Source: Phymatolithon calcareum (Eukaryota; Rhodophyta; Florideophyceae; Hapalidiales). From it: 64,000 nt of DNA. A program made the position numbers and the translations under genes. The DNA lies in the NCBI GenBank assembly GCA_977006965.1, contig OZ345378.1, positions 868,001 to 932,000 of the forward strand, in the 5' to 3' direction. Position 1 is the first letter of the stretch. Each line of letters starts with the position of its first letter. A model generated the notes under the pieces. It was given only the letters and a program-made list of their open reading frames with translations, had not been told where the DNA came from and did no database searches. Below are positions 1-11,208 of the stretch, piece after piece.

Positions 1-47
1 CTATATAGCGCAGTGTCTGTCACCAGTTGCATAGCGCTTCAATTACG

Positions 48-3000
48 ATGCCGCGACCGCGCGAGGAGGACCCCGAGGACGAAGATGATTACGCGCAGGA
101 TGACTATTCCGACGATGAGCGCACCGCGGACAAGCGTCCCAAAAAGAAGAAGCGCAAGTTCACTGGTTTTCTCGATATGGAAGCCGAGGAAGATGATAAC
201 GATGACGATGACGAGGGCGATGAGGCAATTGCTGGGCTTCTCGCTGAGGATGACGGAGATGCAGAGGCGGAAGACGATCGCCAACAGGCTCGCGCTCAGC
301 AGCTACAGCGCAGACAGGCGTTTGCAGCCGATGACCCTAAGGAATACATGGATTACATCAACAAGAAGTTCGGCGACATCCAGTCCGATGATGATGACGT
401 CGATCAGCGCCCTCCAGATACATCTGGCATCGATCAGCAGTCGCTTCTGCCTACCATTCGAGATCCGAGACTCTACATTGTGAGGTGTAGGAAACCGGGC
501 CATGAGCGCAGGGCCATTCTGACCTTGCTACAAAAATACTTCGATTTGAAAAAGAAGGGCAGAGACCTTGGTATTGTTTCCGCTGTCGCTCCGGAGCATT
601 TGAAGGGAAGAATTTATATTGAGGCTTCAAGTTCGGCTCAGGTCGAGTTTGCGGTCAATGGTCTCGACCTTTTTGCCACCTATGATGGGGTCAAAGCGCT
701 GCGGCTGGAGGAGATGACTGACGTTCTTAAGGTCGGCAAAAAGTTGGATAAACAACTTCCAGGAAACTGGGTCCGCAGAACAAGGGGTATCTACAAAGGC
801 GATTTGGCCCAGGTGGTGCGTGTCGGCGATGGGAATGAGAATATGATCACCATCCGCCTTATCCCGCGCTTGGACATCAAGGGAGAACGCGAGTACATGG
901 AAAATGCGGACGACGAGTACGAAGAGGAGGATAACCATGCTCCGGGCTCTGGTTTGGTTATGAACACCAAGAGAAGAGGTCGTCCACCGCAGAAGCTCTT
1001 CGATAGAAAAGAAATCTATCGCCTCACCGGAAGTGCAGATATCTACACCCAGAGGAATACCAACACTGGCGAAATCTTCGACTATTGGAATGGCGATGCG
1101 TATCGACATGGTTTGCTATATTCTCGGTGTTCAATCAAAGCGCTTATCATCGGTGATAATGTCCAACCGCAAGTTGAGGAACTTGAAAAATGGATGGCCG
1201 CTGAGCAGAGAATGCGCGTTGCCTATGAAGATGACCCTTCAGTCATGACTGCGGAGGAGGCACGTATTGGGCTCAACCTGCAGTTTTCGTCCTCGAATGG
1301 AAGCCGCAAGACAGGTCTCTTCAAGGGTGACTCCGTGCATATCACCAAGGGTGAACAGAAGGGACTATCTGGAACTATTGCTGGTTTTGATGGGGATGTT
1401 GTTCTCATGCAAACCGCTGATTTCCCGGAACCCTTGCGGGTGTCGCGCGCTGATCTCGTTAAGACCTTCAAAATTGCCGACCATGTCAAAGTTGCTGCAG
1501 GCAAGCATGCGGGTCAGGCGGGTGTCATTGTCAACGTTGAAGGGGAATTTCTCACTATCTTTACAGATTCTACCCGCGAAGAAATTCGGGTCCTCAGTTC
1601 GCATGTGGCTGATTCCAATGATCTCAACACTGAGGTCACAATGGCGCGTAATGGCGCCTTGCAGAGCCGAGTGCATTATGAGCTCTTCGATCTTGTCCAG
1701 CTCCTCTCTGATCCCAATGCCAAGGGCGTTGTCGTCTGCGTCAAGAATGACGGTATTGAAATTCTAAACGCCCAAAACATGCGTCAGGTTGTGCCTCTTT
1801 CTGAAATCAAGTGCAAAATCCAGGACAGATCCGCTCGTGCGATGGATGCACGCCAAAACCCAATTGCAGAGAACGACACCATCCATGTTATTGGGGGGCC
1901 TGCGAAGGACAGACATGGTGTTGTGCAGCACGTGGCAGGGCCGACCGTTTTCTTCAAGGCGCGTGACGAAATCAAAAACTGTGGTATTATCGCTGTGCCA
2001 GCCAACTTGTGTACGGCGAACACAGCCGCAGCACGACGGCTAAGCTCGCAATCCATGTTTAAAGCACCAGCGCCAATCCCGCGTGGCTCGATTGCGTCAC
2101 TAGGGACTGGCAGTGCTCTCGGTCGCATGCAAGGCGGGCGCGGTGGAATGGGTGGTGGGCCGCGTTCGCGCGATCCGCTTATGCGCAAGGATGTGAAGAT
2201 CATCCAGGGCCAGTGGAAGGGATATCGTGGCAAAGTTGTGTATTGCGACGACCGAGTAGTGCGAGTCGAGCTGGCATCAAAAATGAAGACAATCTCTATT
2301 GCGAAAACAAAGGTCAAGGACATTGATGCGGGCAGTAGCGAATCTGGTACGCCCGCAAATGGAGCCCCAAGGCCGACGTCATCACTGAACCGTCTCAATG
2401 GTCATTTTGGTCCACCGCGTCCTACTCCGGCCCCTGCTGGTATGCGAACCCCTCGTGCAGAGAACTTCATGCAGACTCCGAGACAGGTCAGCGGTCGCTA
2501 TGGCGGGGCTGGAAGTCGGACACCCGCCCCGAACTACGGAGGATCAACTCCGCATCGTTCATTTGGGGGCATGACCCCGCACGCTGGACAACAGACGCCT
2601 CGCACAAATTACGCTCGAGTTGGTACTCCAGCTCGGGGCGATGCTTTCCGTCCTGCTACCCCAGGTCTTGCGAGGGACTATGACGTTGATACGCCGTATC
2701 CGCGAACTGCACACACTCCAATGCCAATGACTCCTGCGGACGCTGGCGCCGTAAATCCTTATGCTCCGTACGCCCGTCCAACTATCCCGCAGACGCCGGC
2801 CATGGCCGGGGATGGACTGTCGGTTTCAACACCTGCGCCGTCGTATGGCATTGTGGAGCCACGTACGCCTGCGAACATCATGGAACCACGTACCCCGGCA
2901 CCTATGGCCAACGAACCACGGACGCCAGCACCGGGCATGGAGCCCGCGACTCCAGCTCCGATCATGGAGCCACGCACACCTGCGCCGGGCATGGAGCCTG

Positions 3001-3488
3001 CAACGCCGATGATGCACAGCATGGAACCCGCAACACCAATGATGCACGAGCCGGCTACGCCGCATACACCAGCCATGATCCCGCAGACGCCTCAGCCTGT
3101 GGAGGATGAACCGCTTGGATACAAGGTGCTTATCGACGTGATGGTATCCGTGGCAAGTGAGGATCAGCAAAGCGGAGTGGTGCTCGACGCAGCTGTGGAC
3201 GGAAGCTATGTTGTTGTGAAGATGGTGCAAGGTCCAAAGAAAGATAACACGATTCGAGTAGAGGGCTCAGGAATCACGCCGGTACAACCAAGGTCCGAAA
3301 TCGACGATCAGAACCTTGAAATGGTTAAAGTGCTTGATGGGCCTTATCAAGGTCGCATGGGAAGGCTAACGTTGGTGAATCACGATGATGAGAATAATCC
3401 GGAGGGAGTTATTAGATTTGATGACAACTCGGTTGGTGTTTTGTCTCTTTCGCTTGTTGCGAAGTGCCATGATCCGGCTTCTCTTTGA
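48..3488 (+). CDS. SPT5: Transcription elongation factor SPT5 (DSIF large subunit)
   Basis: Encodes the SPT5 subunit of DSIF, which with SPT4 binds RNA polymerase II and controls pausing and processivity. The ATG at 48 opens a 1146-residue protein; an upstream in-frame TTG is ignored. Visible in order: a very acidic N-terminus (about residues 5-120) with a basic KRPKKKKRK-type stretch near residue 32, an NGN domain (about 140-230, beginning RLYIVRCRKPG), several KOW-type beta modules up to about residue 760, then a Pro/Thr-rich C-terminal repeat region (about 800-1035) full of TPA/RTPAP units, and a last KOW-like module. Length and order match the SPT5 family. The TP-rich tail corresponds to the phosphorylated CTR of other eukaryotes. 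There are no introns. A TATA-like CTATATA lies at the window start, about 45 bp upstream. Identity is confident; the exact start is likely. Confidence 0.95.
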   Translation: MPRPREEDPEDEDDYAQDDYSDDERTADKRPKKKKRKFTGFLDMEAEEDDNDDDDEGDEAIAGLLAEDDGDAEAEDDRQQARAQQLQRRQAFAADDPKEYMDYINKKFGDIQSDDDDVDQRPPDTSGIDQQSLLPTIRDPRLYIVRCRKPGHERRAILTLLQKYFDLKKKGRDLGIVSAVAPEHLKGRIYIEASSSAQVEFAVNGLDLFATYDGVKALRLEEMTDVLKVGKKLDKQLPGNWVRRTRGIYKGDLAQVVRVGDGNENMITIRLIPRLDIKGEREYMENADDEYEEEDNHAPGSGLVMNTKRRGRPPQKLFDRKEIYRLTGSADIYTQRNTNTGEIFDYWNGDAYRHGLLYSRCSIKALIIGDNVQPQVEELEKWMAAEQRMRVAYEDDPSVMTAEEARIGLNLQFSSSNGSRKTGLFKGDSVHITKGEQKGLSGTIAGFDGDVVLMQTADFPEPLRVSRADLVKTFKIADHVKVAAGKHAGQAGVIVNVEGEFLTIFTDSTREEIRVLSSHVADSNDLNTEVTMARNGALQSRVHYELFDLVQLLSDPNAKGVVVCVKNDGIEILNAQNMRQVVPLSEIKCKIQDRSARAMDARQNPIAENDTIHVIGGPAKDRHGVVQHVAGPTVFFKARDEIKNCGIIAVPANLCTANTAAARRLSSQSMFKAPAPIPRGSIASLGTGSALGRMQGGRGGMGGGPRSRDPLMRKDVKIIQGQWKGYRGKVVYCDDRVVRVELASKMKTISIAKTKVKDIDAGSSESGTPANGAPRPTSSLNRLNGHFGPPRPTPAPAGMRTPRAENFMQTPRQVSGRYGGAGSRTPAPNYGGSTPHRSFGGMTPHAGQQTPRTNYARVGTPARGDAFRPATPGLARDYDVDTPYPRTAHTPMPMTPADAGAVNPYAPYARPTIPQTPAMAGDGLSVSTPAPSYGIVEPRTPANIMEPRTPAPMANEPRTPAPGMEPATPAPIMEPRTPAPGMEPATPMMHSMEPATPMMHEPATPHTPAMIPQTPQPVEDEPLGYKVLIDVMVSVASEDQQSGVVLDAAVDGSYVVVKMVQGPKKDNTIRVEGSGITPVQPRSEIDDQNLEMVKVLDGPYQGRMGRLTLVNHDDENNPEGVIRFDDNSVGVLSLSLVAKCHDPASL

Positions 3489-3683
3489 ACGTAGGACTGA
3501 GAGTAGCTGTATAAAAATGGAAACCTCGCTATTTGGGTGTACATGAACTTATTTGCCTGCACTCGCCGTGCCGCTTCGAAATTGTCGAACAAGACCAGAT
3601 TGGAGATGTCTCAGTGTGCAAAAAGTAAATGATATTTATGCACTAGACTGAGTAAAACTAGAAGAGTAGAACTCGTTTGCGTC

Positions 3684-4614
3684 CTAAAACCAACATGGCT
3701 GTGGATAGAGTTGCGGGCAGCAGTAGCTAACGGATGTATCCATGCCGATTTTCACTCTTTCCAATGCTTTGCACACTTTATGGCAGCAATGCTCACCATT
3801 CGGAGTCTTGAGGCACATTTCATATCCCAAATATGGGTAGTATCGATCGGTGTAGCATTCGGTGCAGCACGAATTTGCTTCTGTCGTTGAGATATCACTC
3901 TCCGAGTTAAGTTCCCTGAAGATGTCGTCGACATCCTCGTCATCGGAGACTCGACTCACCGTTTGGATGCCGTCTGGCCCACTTTTGTCGAGATCCGGTA
4001 ATAGTGGCTTAACATACTTCGCGAGAAGTTCTCCTACGACCTTGGAGTAATCTTGCCGGAAGCACACCCTTGCCAAACCTTTCTTGCCGGTTACGATATT
4101 CCGTCTGCTGAGACATCTAATTTCAGAGTAAAAGGCTGTTGCAACGTCAGATGGTACATCTTTCGCGAGAAGATCCATCAGCATCAAGATCATGTCAACC
4201 TCTTGTTCCTGATAAACATGAAAAGCAGGGAAAGGGGAGGAGCAGCACAGAAAAGCAAAAGTTGCTCCCAGGTTAGTTGCAAGTCTTGTGCCCCTCTTAA
4301 TGTTGGAATGGAAACGCATGGCGGTGACTTACCGCAAAGCTAGCACAATTGTCTGCATCGTACGGTCCGGTCCCGCTGGAAATGTTTGAGTTGCAAAACG
4401 GACTCAGCTCTGTGGGTTTGCTCTTGTCCTCAACATTATCTGTATCTTGCTCACTAGTGACATCTGTCACAAGGGGCAGTTCTGGTGGCAACCCGAGATT
4501 AGATATATCCACAAGAGGTATTCCTGGAATACTTGGCTGGGCATCCGATAGCACCAGTAAAAAGCTTGAGAAGAGCAATGCAATCAATGCCCGCACTGCA
4601 CCGGAATGCGGCAT
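3684..4614 (-). CDS. Spliced Cys-rich secreted protein, function unknown
   Basis: Two exons, 4614-4333 and 4208-3684, joined across a 124-nt intron (4332-4209) with a GTAAGT donor and a TTTATCAG acceptor. The phase is 0 and the product is about 268 residues. The first 25 residues form a signal peptide (Arg, then a leucine/alanine/phenylalanine core, ending SDA|Q), so the protein should be secreted or enter the endomembrane system. The middle is acidic and Ser/Thr-rich; the last 60 residues are Cys-rich, with CC and CxxC groupings. I recognise no family. It converges with SPT5, whose stop is about 195 bp away, and lies downstream of RFC on the same strand. The intron call rests on clean consensus sites and an uninterrupted joined frame. 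Confidence 0.7.
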
Positions 4615-5072
4615 CGCAAAATCCAAATCGTCAGCTCAGATGACGTGGATTGCTGACCGTGTCGCGTCCCGATCAAATCGACTTCACAAGGCGCATTACT
4701 ACTGCTTCTGCCCTTCCTTAGCCTCACATGGCCAAACGGCCTGCGAATTTGTTTAAGGCGGAATTCCGATTCTACGGAGTGGTCGTGAAACTAATGAATA
4801 AAACCACCCAGATATTGCCAAAATACGACATTGGCGCCTCTGGCGACGGAATACTAAGTACTGTGAAAGTACTCAACAGAGCGGTTGCCTCCCAATCAAA
4901 TTTTTATTTAAGCGGTCGGGAAGCTGTTTATTGCTCGATGTTCCGGTACATATTTGGCAGGTTTTAACATGCCCAACCATGCCCCATGGCTGAACGACGG
5001 ATACCGACATGTCAATGATGTTGCAGGGAGAAGAGGAGAACAGAGAGAAACACTTTTCTCGCGCTAACCACA
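4615..5072. other. Intergenic region without a supported gene
   Basis: Spacer between the secreted-protein gene and the 3' end of RFC. It should hold the promoter of the former and the 3' end of the latter. The ORFs present are short and overlap in conflicting frames; I see no conserved motif. Confidence 0.5.
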
Positions 5073-6158
5073 CTAAGCACTTCTCAATCCCATGGGATCC
5101 GATTCCATTGCAGAAACTCTAGAAATACGCGAAGCGACGTTATACAGCTGAATTTTTTCATCTGTACCATCAATCAGCCGATGGTCTGCTTCAGCAACAA
5201 TGAGTGCAACGGCAGCTTTCTGAAGTTCATTCATGGCTCCAACTCCATTCTCTGCTTGTTCCGCCAGGATCCTAGGACTATACTGCGTGAGCAATTGCCC
5301 CACCGAATATCCATCCTTGACAATAGTATCAACCATACGCCGCACCTCCAAATTCGTCGAACCTTTCGCTGACGTCGCCAAATCAAACATGCTCACAACT
5401 TCAGTTGGCACAAGACACGCCGCCGCCGCAATCGACTCCGTGTTAAGTGCAGATCCATCCCTGGCATGCATGCGGTGCGCGCTCTGCAACGTAGTAATCG
5501 CTTTGCGCAAATCGCCACCCGTGTCGCTCACAAGCGACTGCAGCGTGCTCTCGTCCACAGAGACGTTCTCCGCATCCGCAATCTTGCGCAAATGCGCCGT
5601 CATAGCGGCAGTAGGGAGCGGGTTGAATCGAAACTTTGCGCAGCGCGATGTAAGAGGACCTATGATTCTGCTGATATAGTTGCAGATGAGAATGAAACGC
5701 GTGACACGTGAGTGGGCCTCCATGGTGCGACGCAGCGCGGTTTGTGCGTCATTCGTGATGGCATCAGCCTCGTCAAGAATGATTACCTTGAACGGCGGAC
5801 AGGGATATGTGACCCCGTCCGCACCTGTTGTATTGGCGATTCGGGAGATTGTGCTCTGCGCAAACGACTTGATTTTGTCGCGCACCACTTTAATTCCACG
5901 CTCGTCAGATGCGTTCAGTTCTAATACTCGCGACCGGAAGTTTTGAGGGCCGAACAGATCTCGCACGAGCGCTAGGGCGGTCGACGTCTTCCCTGTCCCT
6001 GGTGGTCCATACAGGAGTAGATGTGGAAGATCCCCGCGCTGCGAGCCGGATGCAACGGCCTTTTGCAAAGTGGCCACCACTTCCTCTTGGTGCGCAATGT
6101 CCTCGATTTTGCGGGGACGGTACTTTTCCACCCACGGCAATGTGTCCTTGTCCGCCAT
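5073..6158 (-). CDS. RFC4: Replication factor C small subunit (human RFC4 / yeast Rfc2 type)
   Basis: Clamp-loader AAA+ ATPase subunit that helps load PCNA at primer-template junctions in the nucleus. The 361-residue protein starts WVEKYRP (RFC box), then Walker [10 protein letters not shown] (about residue 51), the sensor/RFC motif [10 protein letters not shown], Walker B VIILDEAD, and the SRC motif [10 protein letters not shown] (about residue 168), which supplies the arginine finger to the neighbouring subunit. The C-terminal third is the helical collar domain. Length and motif order match the RFC4/Rfc2 group better than RFC2, RFC3 or RFC5, judged from the NASDERGI and FAQ context. No intron. 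It is divergent from the GET1-like gene, with starts about 230 bp apart. Confidence 0.93.
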   Translation of the reverse strand: MADKDTLPWVEKYRPRKIEDIAHQEEVVATLQKAVASGSQRGDLPHLLLYGPPGTGKTSTALALVRDLFGPQNFRSRVLELNASDERGIKVVRDKIKSFAQSTISRIANTTGADGVTYPCPPFKVIILDEADAITNDAQTALRRTMEAHSRVTRFILICNYISRIIGPLTSRCAKFRFNPLPTAAMTAHLRKIADAENVSVDESTLQSLVSDTGGDLRKAITTLQSAHRMHARDGSALNTESIAAAACLVPTEVVSMFDLATSAKGSTNLEVRRMVDTIVKDGYSVGQLLTQYSPRILAEQAENGVGAMNELQKAAVALIVAEADHRLIDGTDEKIQLYNVASRISRVSAMESDPMGLRSA

Positions 6159-6386
6159 GGTCGCACAAGTTGTACAGTATTACGCCTTCTGTGCTCCGAT
6201 TGCTTTGCGATCGAGATCGATCTGTCGGGAGAGGTACGAGTTGGGCAGTACGACCGGCTTTTTGAAGGGAAAAATTCCCGCGAAAACTAAAATCTTGTCC
6301 TGTCATACCGCTCGTAGATCATAGTTTTCAACACAGAGCACCTACGTTGGTGATTGAAGAAAGAAGTATAGCGCCAACAACAAACA

Positions 6387-7119
6387 ATGGAGGTGGTATT
6401 AGGAGTCGTCGTTCTCTCGCACGCTGCCATCTTCGCCACAGACGCTTTCTTCAGCCGGAGAGTCGTCGCACAAGCAGCCCCTGCAGCACCTCAAGCACGT
6501 GTAACTACTCGAGCAACATCAGAATCTCAAACACGAGTGCAGCAGCTGGAAGAGCGGCTAGCTGCCCTAAATGCCGAGGCTCGGGCCGCAAACTCACCCG
6601 ATACATTTGTGCAGTATGCGCGTTTGAAGCGAGAAGCAATCGCCGTGGAAAAGGAACTTATTGCTCTGCGAGGTACGACATAGAAGGTTAAGTCTACTTA
6701 CGCTTGTCTCTGCCGACCAGTATTCTGACCACGTTTAGTTTATGGTTTATTGCGAAGGCGAAAATGAAACCTCACTCTCGCTGCCAGTGCTCGATCTATT
6801 AGCATCAATGATGCCCACGCCAAATGTCTCTCGAACTGTGCGCACCCGCGCAATACGTTCTGTGCTGGGTTTTATGCCTTTTTTGCTGTTGTGGGCGTAC
6901 TTTCGTTTTGTCAGCGACGGGCGAGGGCAAACAGTGATTGTTGCGGATTGTGACGTGTTCCGTCCCTTCGCTTATTTCCTCTCGAAGGTGCCGAAGGAAT
7001 GTGACGCTATGGGCACATGTTCTGCGCAGGAGATGTGCGCTGTCAGTTATAGAGTGGTCGCGTTTGTAGCGAGCGCTGTCGTTGGTAGAGGTTTTGCTGC
7101 GCTGAAGGGAGCCTTGTGA
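6387..7119 (+). CDS. GET1/WRB-like tail-anchored protein insertion factor
   Basis: Exon 1 begins at the ATG at 6387 with a short hydrophobic segment. It continues into a coiled coil ending FVQYARLKREAIAVEKELIA, which matches the cytosolic coiled coil of Get1/WRB that recruits the Get3 ATPase at the ER. A stop follows the donor-like CGAG|GTACGA at 6672/6673. A second open stretch in another frame, about 6758-7119, encodes hydrophobic segments (a core around VLGFMPFLLLWAYF and a second near the C-terminus), as expected for the remaining Get1 membrane helices. The simplest model is one intron, 6673-6757, which keeps frame, but its AAG acceptor is not canonical. The predicted product is about 215 residues. 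The family call rests on the coiled-coil motif and helix layout and is moderate; the splice site is tentative. Confidence 0.55.
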
Positions 7120-7561
7120 CAATCTTGGACTACATTGCAATCATCTCATGCGCACATCTCTAGTGTTCCGATTTGTAGGCATTAAGAAAACAGAAGCAAG
7201 CAGCTCGTCCTCTTACTTTCATCCCGTTACCACTATTAGAAGGCGCAGCTGAGACCTATTGCTCAAGTCAGACCAGCGTAGTGCCGCTTGGCACAAGTAA
7301 ATTGTGAGGTCACAGGATTGAAAAAGCTCCCCTAGTGTTGAGTATCGTTAATATGTAGTACGGTCACCTGGAGCCTATTTAATCTAGGTAGCGCGGGGAG
7401 AATTAGCATGGCTAATGTCGCATGACACGCTGCGGTTTCAAAGATATTAATTGACACTGCAAATTAGGTTCTTGTGGCGCCGGTGTCCTACTCTAGGGCA
7501 GAAATGGATACCGAAATACACAAGAACCCAAAGCGTGAAAGGATTGCTAAGAGTAAACGGC
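7120..7561. other. Intergenic region without a supported gene
   Basis: Between the convergent GET1-like and RPL8 genes. It includes a short stretch near 7330-7350 (CCCCTAGTGTTGAGTATCGT) that resembles a sequence at about 39616-39640, so it may hold a small relic of a dispersed repeat. Nothing else was seen. Confidence 0.4.
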
Positions 7562-8416
7562 TTAATCCTTCTGGGGTTTACCACCACGAATACGACCGGT
7601 ACGGCGCGCAGCAATAAGACCAACCTTGGCACCGGCGGGCGCATCACGGCGAACAGTTGTCGGGTGACCAACATGCTGATGGTTACCACCACCATGAGGA
7701 TGTTCGACGGGATTCATTGCCACACCTGAACAGATGAAAAAGAACAAAGCCAGCACTGTTAGTCAGAGTTTCGTTCATCGCCTGCGCACGATGTAGAACA
7801 GGATCTGTACAAGCATACCTCTAACCTTCGGCCAGCAGTTACGCTTGACCTTGTATTTATGGTACGCGGCACCAGCCTTCAGCAAAGGCTTGTCAGTTCT
7901 GCCGCCACCGGCAACAACACCAACCATGGCACGGCACGTGGACGGAACAACCTTGCGCGAGCCGGACGGAAGGCGGATACGCGTGCGTCCGTTCTCCAGA
8001 TGTCCAACAACCGTGACGTAATCGCCGGAAGCACGGGCAATTTTCCCGCGATCTCCCTTCTTCACCTCGACGTTGCAAATGATAGCACCTTCAGGCATTT
8101 CGGAGAGAGGCATGACATTGCCAATTGTGAGATTCGCCTTGCGGCCACAGTACAGAAACTGGCCAGTGTACATGCCTTCGGCGGCAACGAAGAGCTCGGC
8201 ATTTTTGCGATAACGGAGGGGGTCACGGAACATCACCTTCGCCAACGGGGCGCCGCGACCGGGATCGTGAATGATATCCTTCACGACTCCGCGAATGTAT
8301 CCGTGACGCTCGGCATAGTCAAGAGCACGCAACCTCGCGGCGCCCTTTCTCTTCGACGTATGCGACTTGAAGATACCACCCGCACCCTTTCTTTGCCCAC
8401 GGATAACGCGTCCCAT
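7562..8416 (-). CDS. RPL8: 60S ribosomal protein uL2 (RPL8)
   Basis: Component of the large ribosomal subunit near the peptidyl-transferase centre. Two exons: 8416-7819 and 7725-7562. The intron (7818-7726, 93 nt) has a GTATGC donor and a TTCAG acceptor and interrupts a glycine codon (phase 1) in [12 protein letters not shown]. The joined protein is 253 residues, close to the usual 257. It starts [14 protein letters not shown], carries the [10 protein letters not shown] segment, and in exon 2 has the highly conserved [10 protein letters not shown] motif, whose histidine is required for activity in the family. An upstream in-frame extension is treated as 5' UTR because uL2 always starts MGRVIR. 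It is divergent from the eIF4H-like gene. Confidence 0.96.
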
Positions 8417-8821
8417 TACGAAAATACAAAATCCGGAGCAGCACCCTTGTCTGACTTGTGATGGGCACAAACCGGATCCAATGCAGTGCCAACCTCCAAG
8501 CACCGAGACCCGACGATCCACGATATGGGTATGACAACCGTGAGAGAGGCGGCGCCGTCGGTGACCAACTAGGGTGGTTTTAAAAACATTTTGGAAAAGC
8601 TTAAAATATTTAAAAATATTTTACCAAAACAACACGTGAGGGCGTGTATTTTTTGCTTGATTTTTTACGTGCTGTCATCGATGGAGTACCTTCGTAGATC
8701 CAGCTCAACTGAAAAAAGTGGCCTATGAACGCCTATTTTCCCACTGTTGCAAGGGACGCCGGGCGGCCCGTAAAACCTGCAAAAAAGCTTTCACCGGCCT
8801 TGTTCTGCGCTCTTGACCACG
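8417..8821. promoter_or_regulatory. Divergent promoter region (RPL8 / eIF4H-like)
   Basis: A 405-bp spacer between two divergently transcribed translation genes. It has an AT-rich core at about 8580-8660 with runs of TTTAAAA and AAAATATTT. No defined transcription-factor site was recognised; that both promoters lie here is inferred from geometry. Confidence 0.4.
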
Positions 8822-10030
8822 ATGGACGATTGGGCCTCCGATGACGGAGGCGAACTTGGTGAGCTCGCTGAGCTTGACCTTCCGGAGGTTGAGCTTCCCC
8901 CGGAGCCTGAGCCGAAACCACAACCCGCTCCCGCCATCCCGCCCGTCAACGCCTGGACTCAGCCTCGCAACCGTGGCGATGCTCGCTCCCTCCTTCGCGC
9001 CGGTCCGGGCCCTGCACCAGCTCCAGGCCCACGCGGAGGCGCTCCGCCGACTGGTAATACGGGTCGCCGCAACTTCGAAACTGGGTACACCCGTCGCGAT
9101 GATCGGGGACCCCCGTCTTCCCGCGGTGGTGGCCAGGGCCGTGGTGTTGTGTTATACGTCTCGAACCTCCCGTCTCGTGTAGAAGCGAACGAAATCAGCA
9201 ACATGTTTTCTGACTGCGGTGTCGCCGATATCCGTCTTACACATCATTCTGACACTGGAAACGTGAAGGCTGCCTTTGTCACTCTTGGCGCTGGTGTTGA
9301 CCCGGGTCGTGCACTGTCGATTGACGGTCGTCATTTGGGCGGACGGGCCATGCACGTAAAGATCGACGGCACCGACAGACCTCGTGGCGGAGGCCGTGAG
9401 CGCGCACCGTATGGCTCCGGCGGCTTCGGTCCCAATGGGGCGTCTGGCGGTAGTTACGGCGCACCTTCTTATGGAAGCTCGTTTGGTGGACGGCGTCCAG
9501 GCTCCAATGGTGATGGACCTAGCAGTGTCTGGGGCGGCTCAGGGTACGAGCCTGCTGGCGGAAATCGAGACCGTGGCGGTCGTGACCGTGAGCCGCGACA
9601 GCAACAAATCGACCCAACGATTCCGACTGGACCACCTGCAGCTGGTCGCAAAAAGCTTCAGCTCAAACCGCGAACGAAGCCGGCGCCTGTTCTTGATATT
9701 GATACTCGTGCTATCGGCGACACTCGTAAGCCTCGATCTGGTGGCGCGCCATCTTTCAATCGAGGCGGCTCTCGTGGCGAAGGTCACATTTTGAGACGCG
9801 GGTCGCAGGGCTCACAGGGTTCTCAGGATGGCTCTAAGAATGCTCAGTTTGAATCAAATAAGGCATTTACGACTGTCAAGAGTAGTGGCGGAGATCAAGG
9901 AAAAACTGGGAAGGATATTTCAAAATTGTCCTCCAGGATGGCCTCCGCAAAAATCGGGGATAAGTCTGATGGCGCTCCGAAACCTACTTTGAAGAATACT
10001 TTTGCGCTCCTGGATGAGCACGAAGAATAG
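8822..10030 (+). CDS. eIF4H/eIF4B-like RRM protein
   Basis: A 402-residue protein from the ATG at 8822 (an in-frame TTG nine bases upstream is disregarded). It has an acidic N-terminus (MDDWASDDGG), a Pro-rich stretch, and one RRM at about residues 102-180 with RNP2 LYVSNL and a degenerate RNP1 (GNVKAAFVTL). A long Gly/Arg/Ser-rich low-complexity tail with RGG-like pieces follows. That architecture fits eIF4B/eIF4H, which stimulate the eIF4A helicase during mRNA scanning in the cytoplasm. The tail ends with a short conserved-looking KNTFALLDEHEE segment. Other single-RRM glycine-rich RNA-binding proteins are the alternative. No intron was seen. Confidence 0.75.
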   Translation: MDDWASDDGGELGELAELDLPEVELPPEPEPKPQPAPAIPPVNAWTQPRNRGDARSLLRAGPGPAPAPGPRGGAPPTGNTGRRNFETGYTRRDDRGPPSSRGGGQGRGVVLYVSNLPSRVEANEISNMFSDCGVADIRLTHHSDTGNVKAAFVTLGAGVDPGRALSIDGRHLGGRAMHVKIDGTDRPRGGGRERAPYGSGGFGPNGASGGSYGAPSYGSSFGGRRPGSNGDGPSSVWGGSGYEPAGGNRDRGGRDREPRQQQIDPTIPTGPPAAGRKKLQLKPRTKPAPVLDIDTRAIGDTRKPRSGGAPSFNRGGSRGEGHILRRGSQGSQGSQDGSKNAQFESNKAFTTVKSSGGDQGKTGKDISKLSSRMASAKIGDKSDGAPKPTLKNTFALLDEHEE

Positions 10031-11208
10031 AACTGCAACTTAGGCTACGTTGCACTCGTCTCCTCTCCCCGATCATGCCGTTTGATTTTGCTGAACCTCT
10101 CTTTTTGTTGCTTTCCGACTGCCGGATAATCGTCCCCCACCAGCGCGGGACGTGCATGCTTTCTCAATCTCCTTCATGTTTTGACATAGTCTTCTGCTGC
10201 CAAGAGCCACGCATGGTTTGGCTTGCTCGCCTCTGACGTTTTCGGGGAGACGCGCACGAAAAACGAATAACGAATGATTCCCGATCCGATCCAAGTATCT
10301 ATGTATGGCTACAAGTCGATGATACCGCAGGAAAATCGTATTTTCATTCCTGCCAGTCTTGAAATCGTCATGGTACCTGTCGCCGCAATTTTAGCACTGT
10401 ACAGTACTTTATCATTTCTGTCAAGAGCTTCCGTTTGCCTCAGTTTGCAACGTTTTTGTGCACAGAAGGGTTCGGGTTTGTATAATTAGTGTTTAGGTTA
10501 ACTCAGGCGGTTTCACACTTGACGTGAAAGTACAGTTTCGATGGGGCTCAAGTAAACGGGGATCGGAGACCAGAGCATTAACTTTTCATTATCATTTTCA
10601 CCTACTGTAGCTCGAATTGGTTGCATGTTGCCAAGTCAGTTGGCTCGGTAAATGATCCACGTGAGTTCTACCTTTATTGTATACTGTCCTCCCCCTGTAT
10701 CGCGACTCATGCGCTCCCTAACTTAGAGGGCAAATATTTATTCATCACATCGGTTTACGGCATGCGTCCAAGATTTAAATGTTTGATATTGTTACGAAGG
10801 TGGAACTGTCTAGCTATAACATTTCCGTTATGGGCCTTTTGCTTCAGTTTCCAAAGGAGAGAAGAGACATCTTGGAAGCACTGTAGCAAGAAGTTTTGAG
10901 TTTCTGAGACTTTCCTTTCCAAGAGCCTAACCACTACAGATGCAAACGGGAGAGTCAATTGAGCACGATTTCAATTGCAATAGTTCCGGCAAAACTGGGC
11001 CGGAACTCGGAGGCAAAATCGTTTCCAGGCAAAAAGTCGTAGATATACAGTATCAGCAGCTTCTGAGCTCCAGAAAGAGACACCGGCCCGGTCTTTGGTA
11101 TAAGTCACGTGATATTTATTACACAACGCAACTGAACCCTACTTTGCTACATAGTAAAAATCTTGAACAACCACAACAAAAGTTAGTCTTCATCATTCGC
11201 TTCACATC
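10031..11208. other. Intergenic region without a supported gene
   Basis: About 1.2 kb between the convergent RRM and separase genes. The open stretches at 10621-10899 and 10940-11230 lack any recognisable domain and look like chance ORFs. Confidence 0.45.

Noticed and set aside
13-483. 156-codon ORF overlapping the start of SPT5, and similar long ORFs across SPT5, RPL8 and RFC.
   Set aside because: Shadow frames of confidently identified genes, caused by biased codon use on the coding strand.
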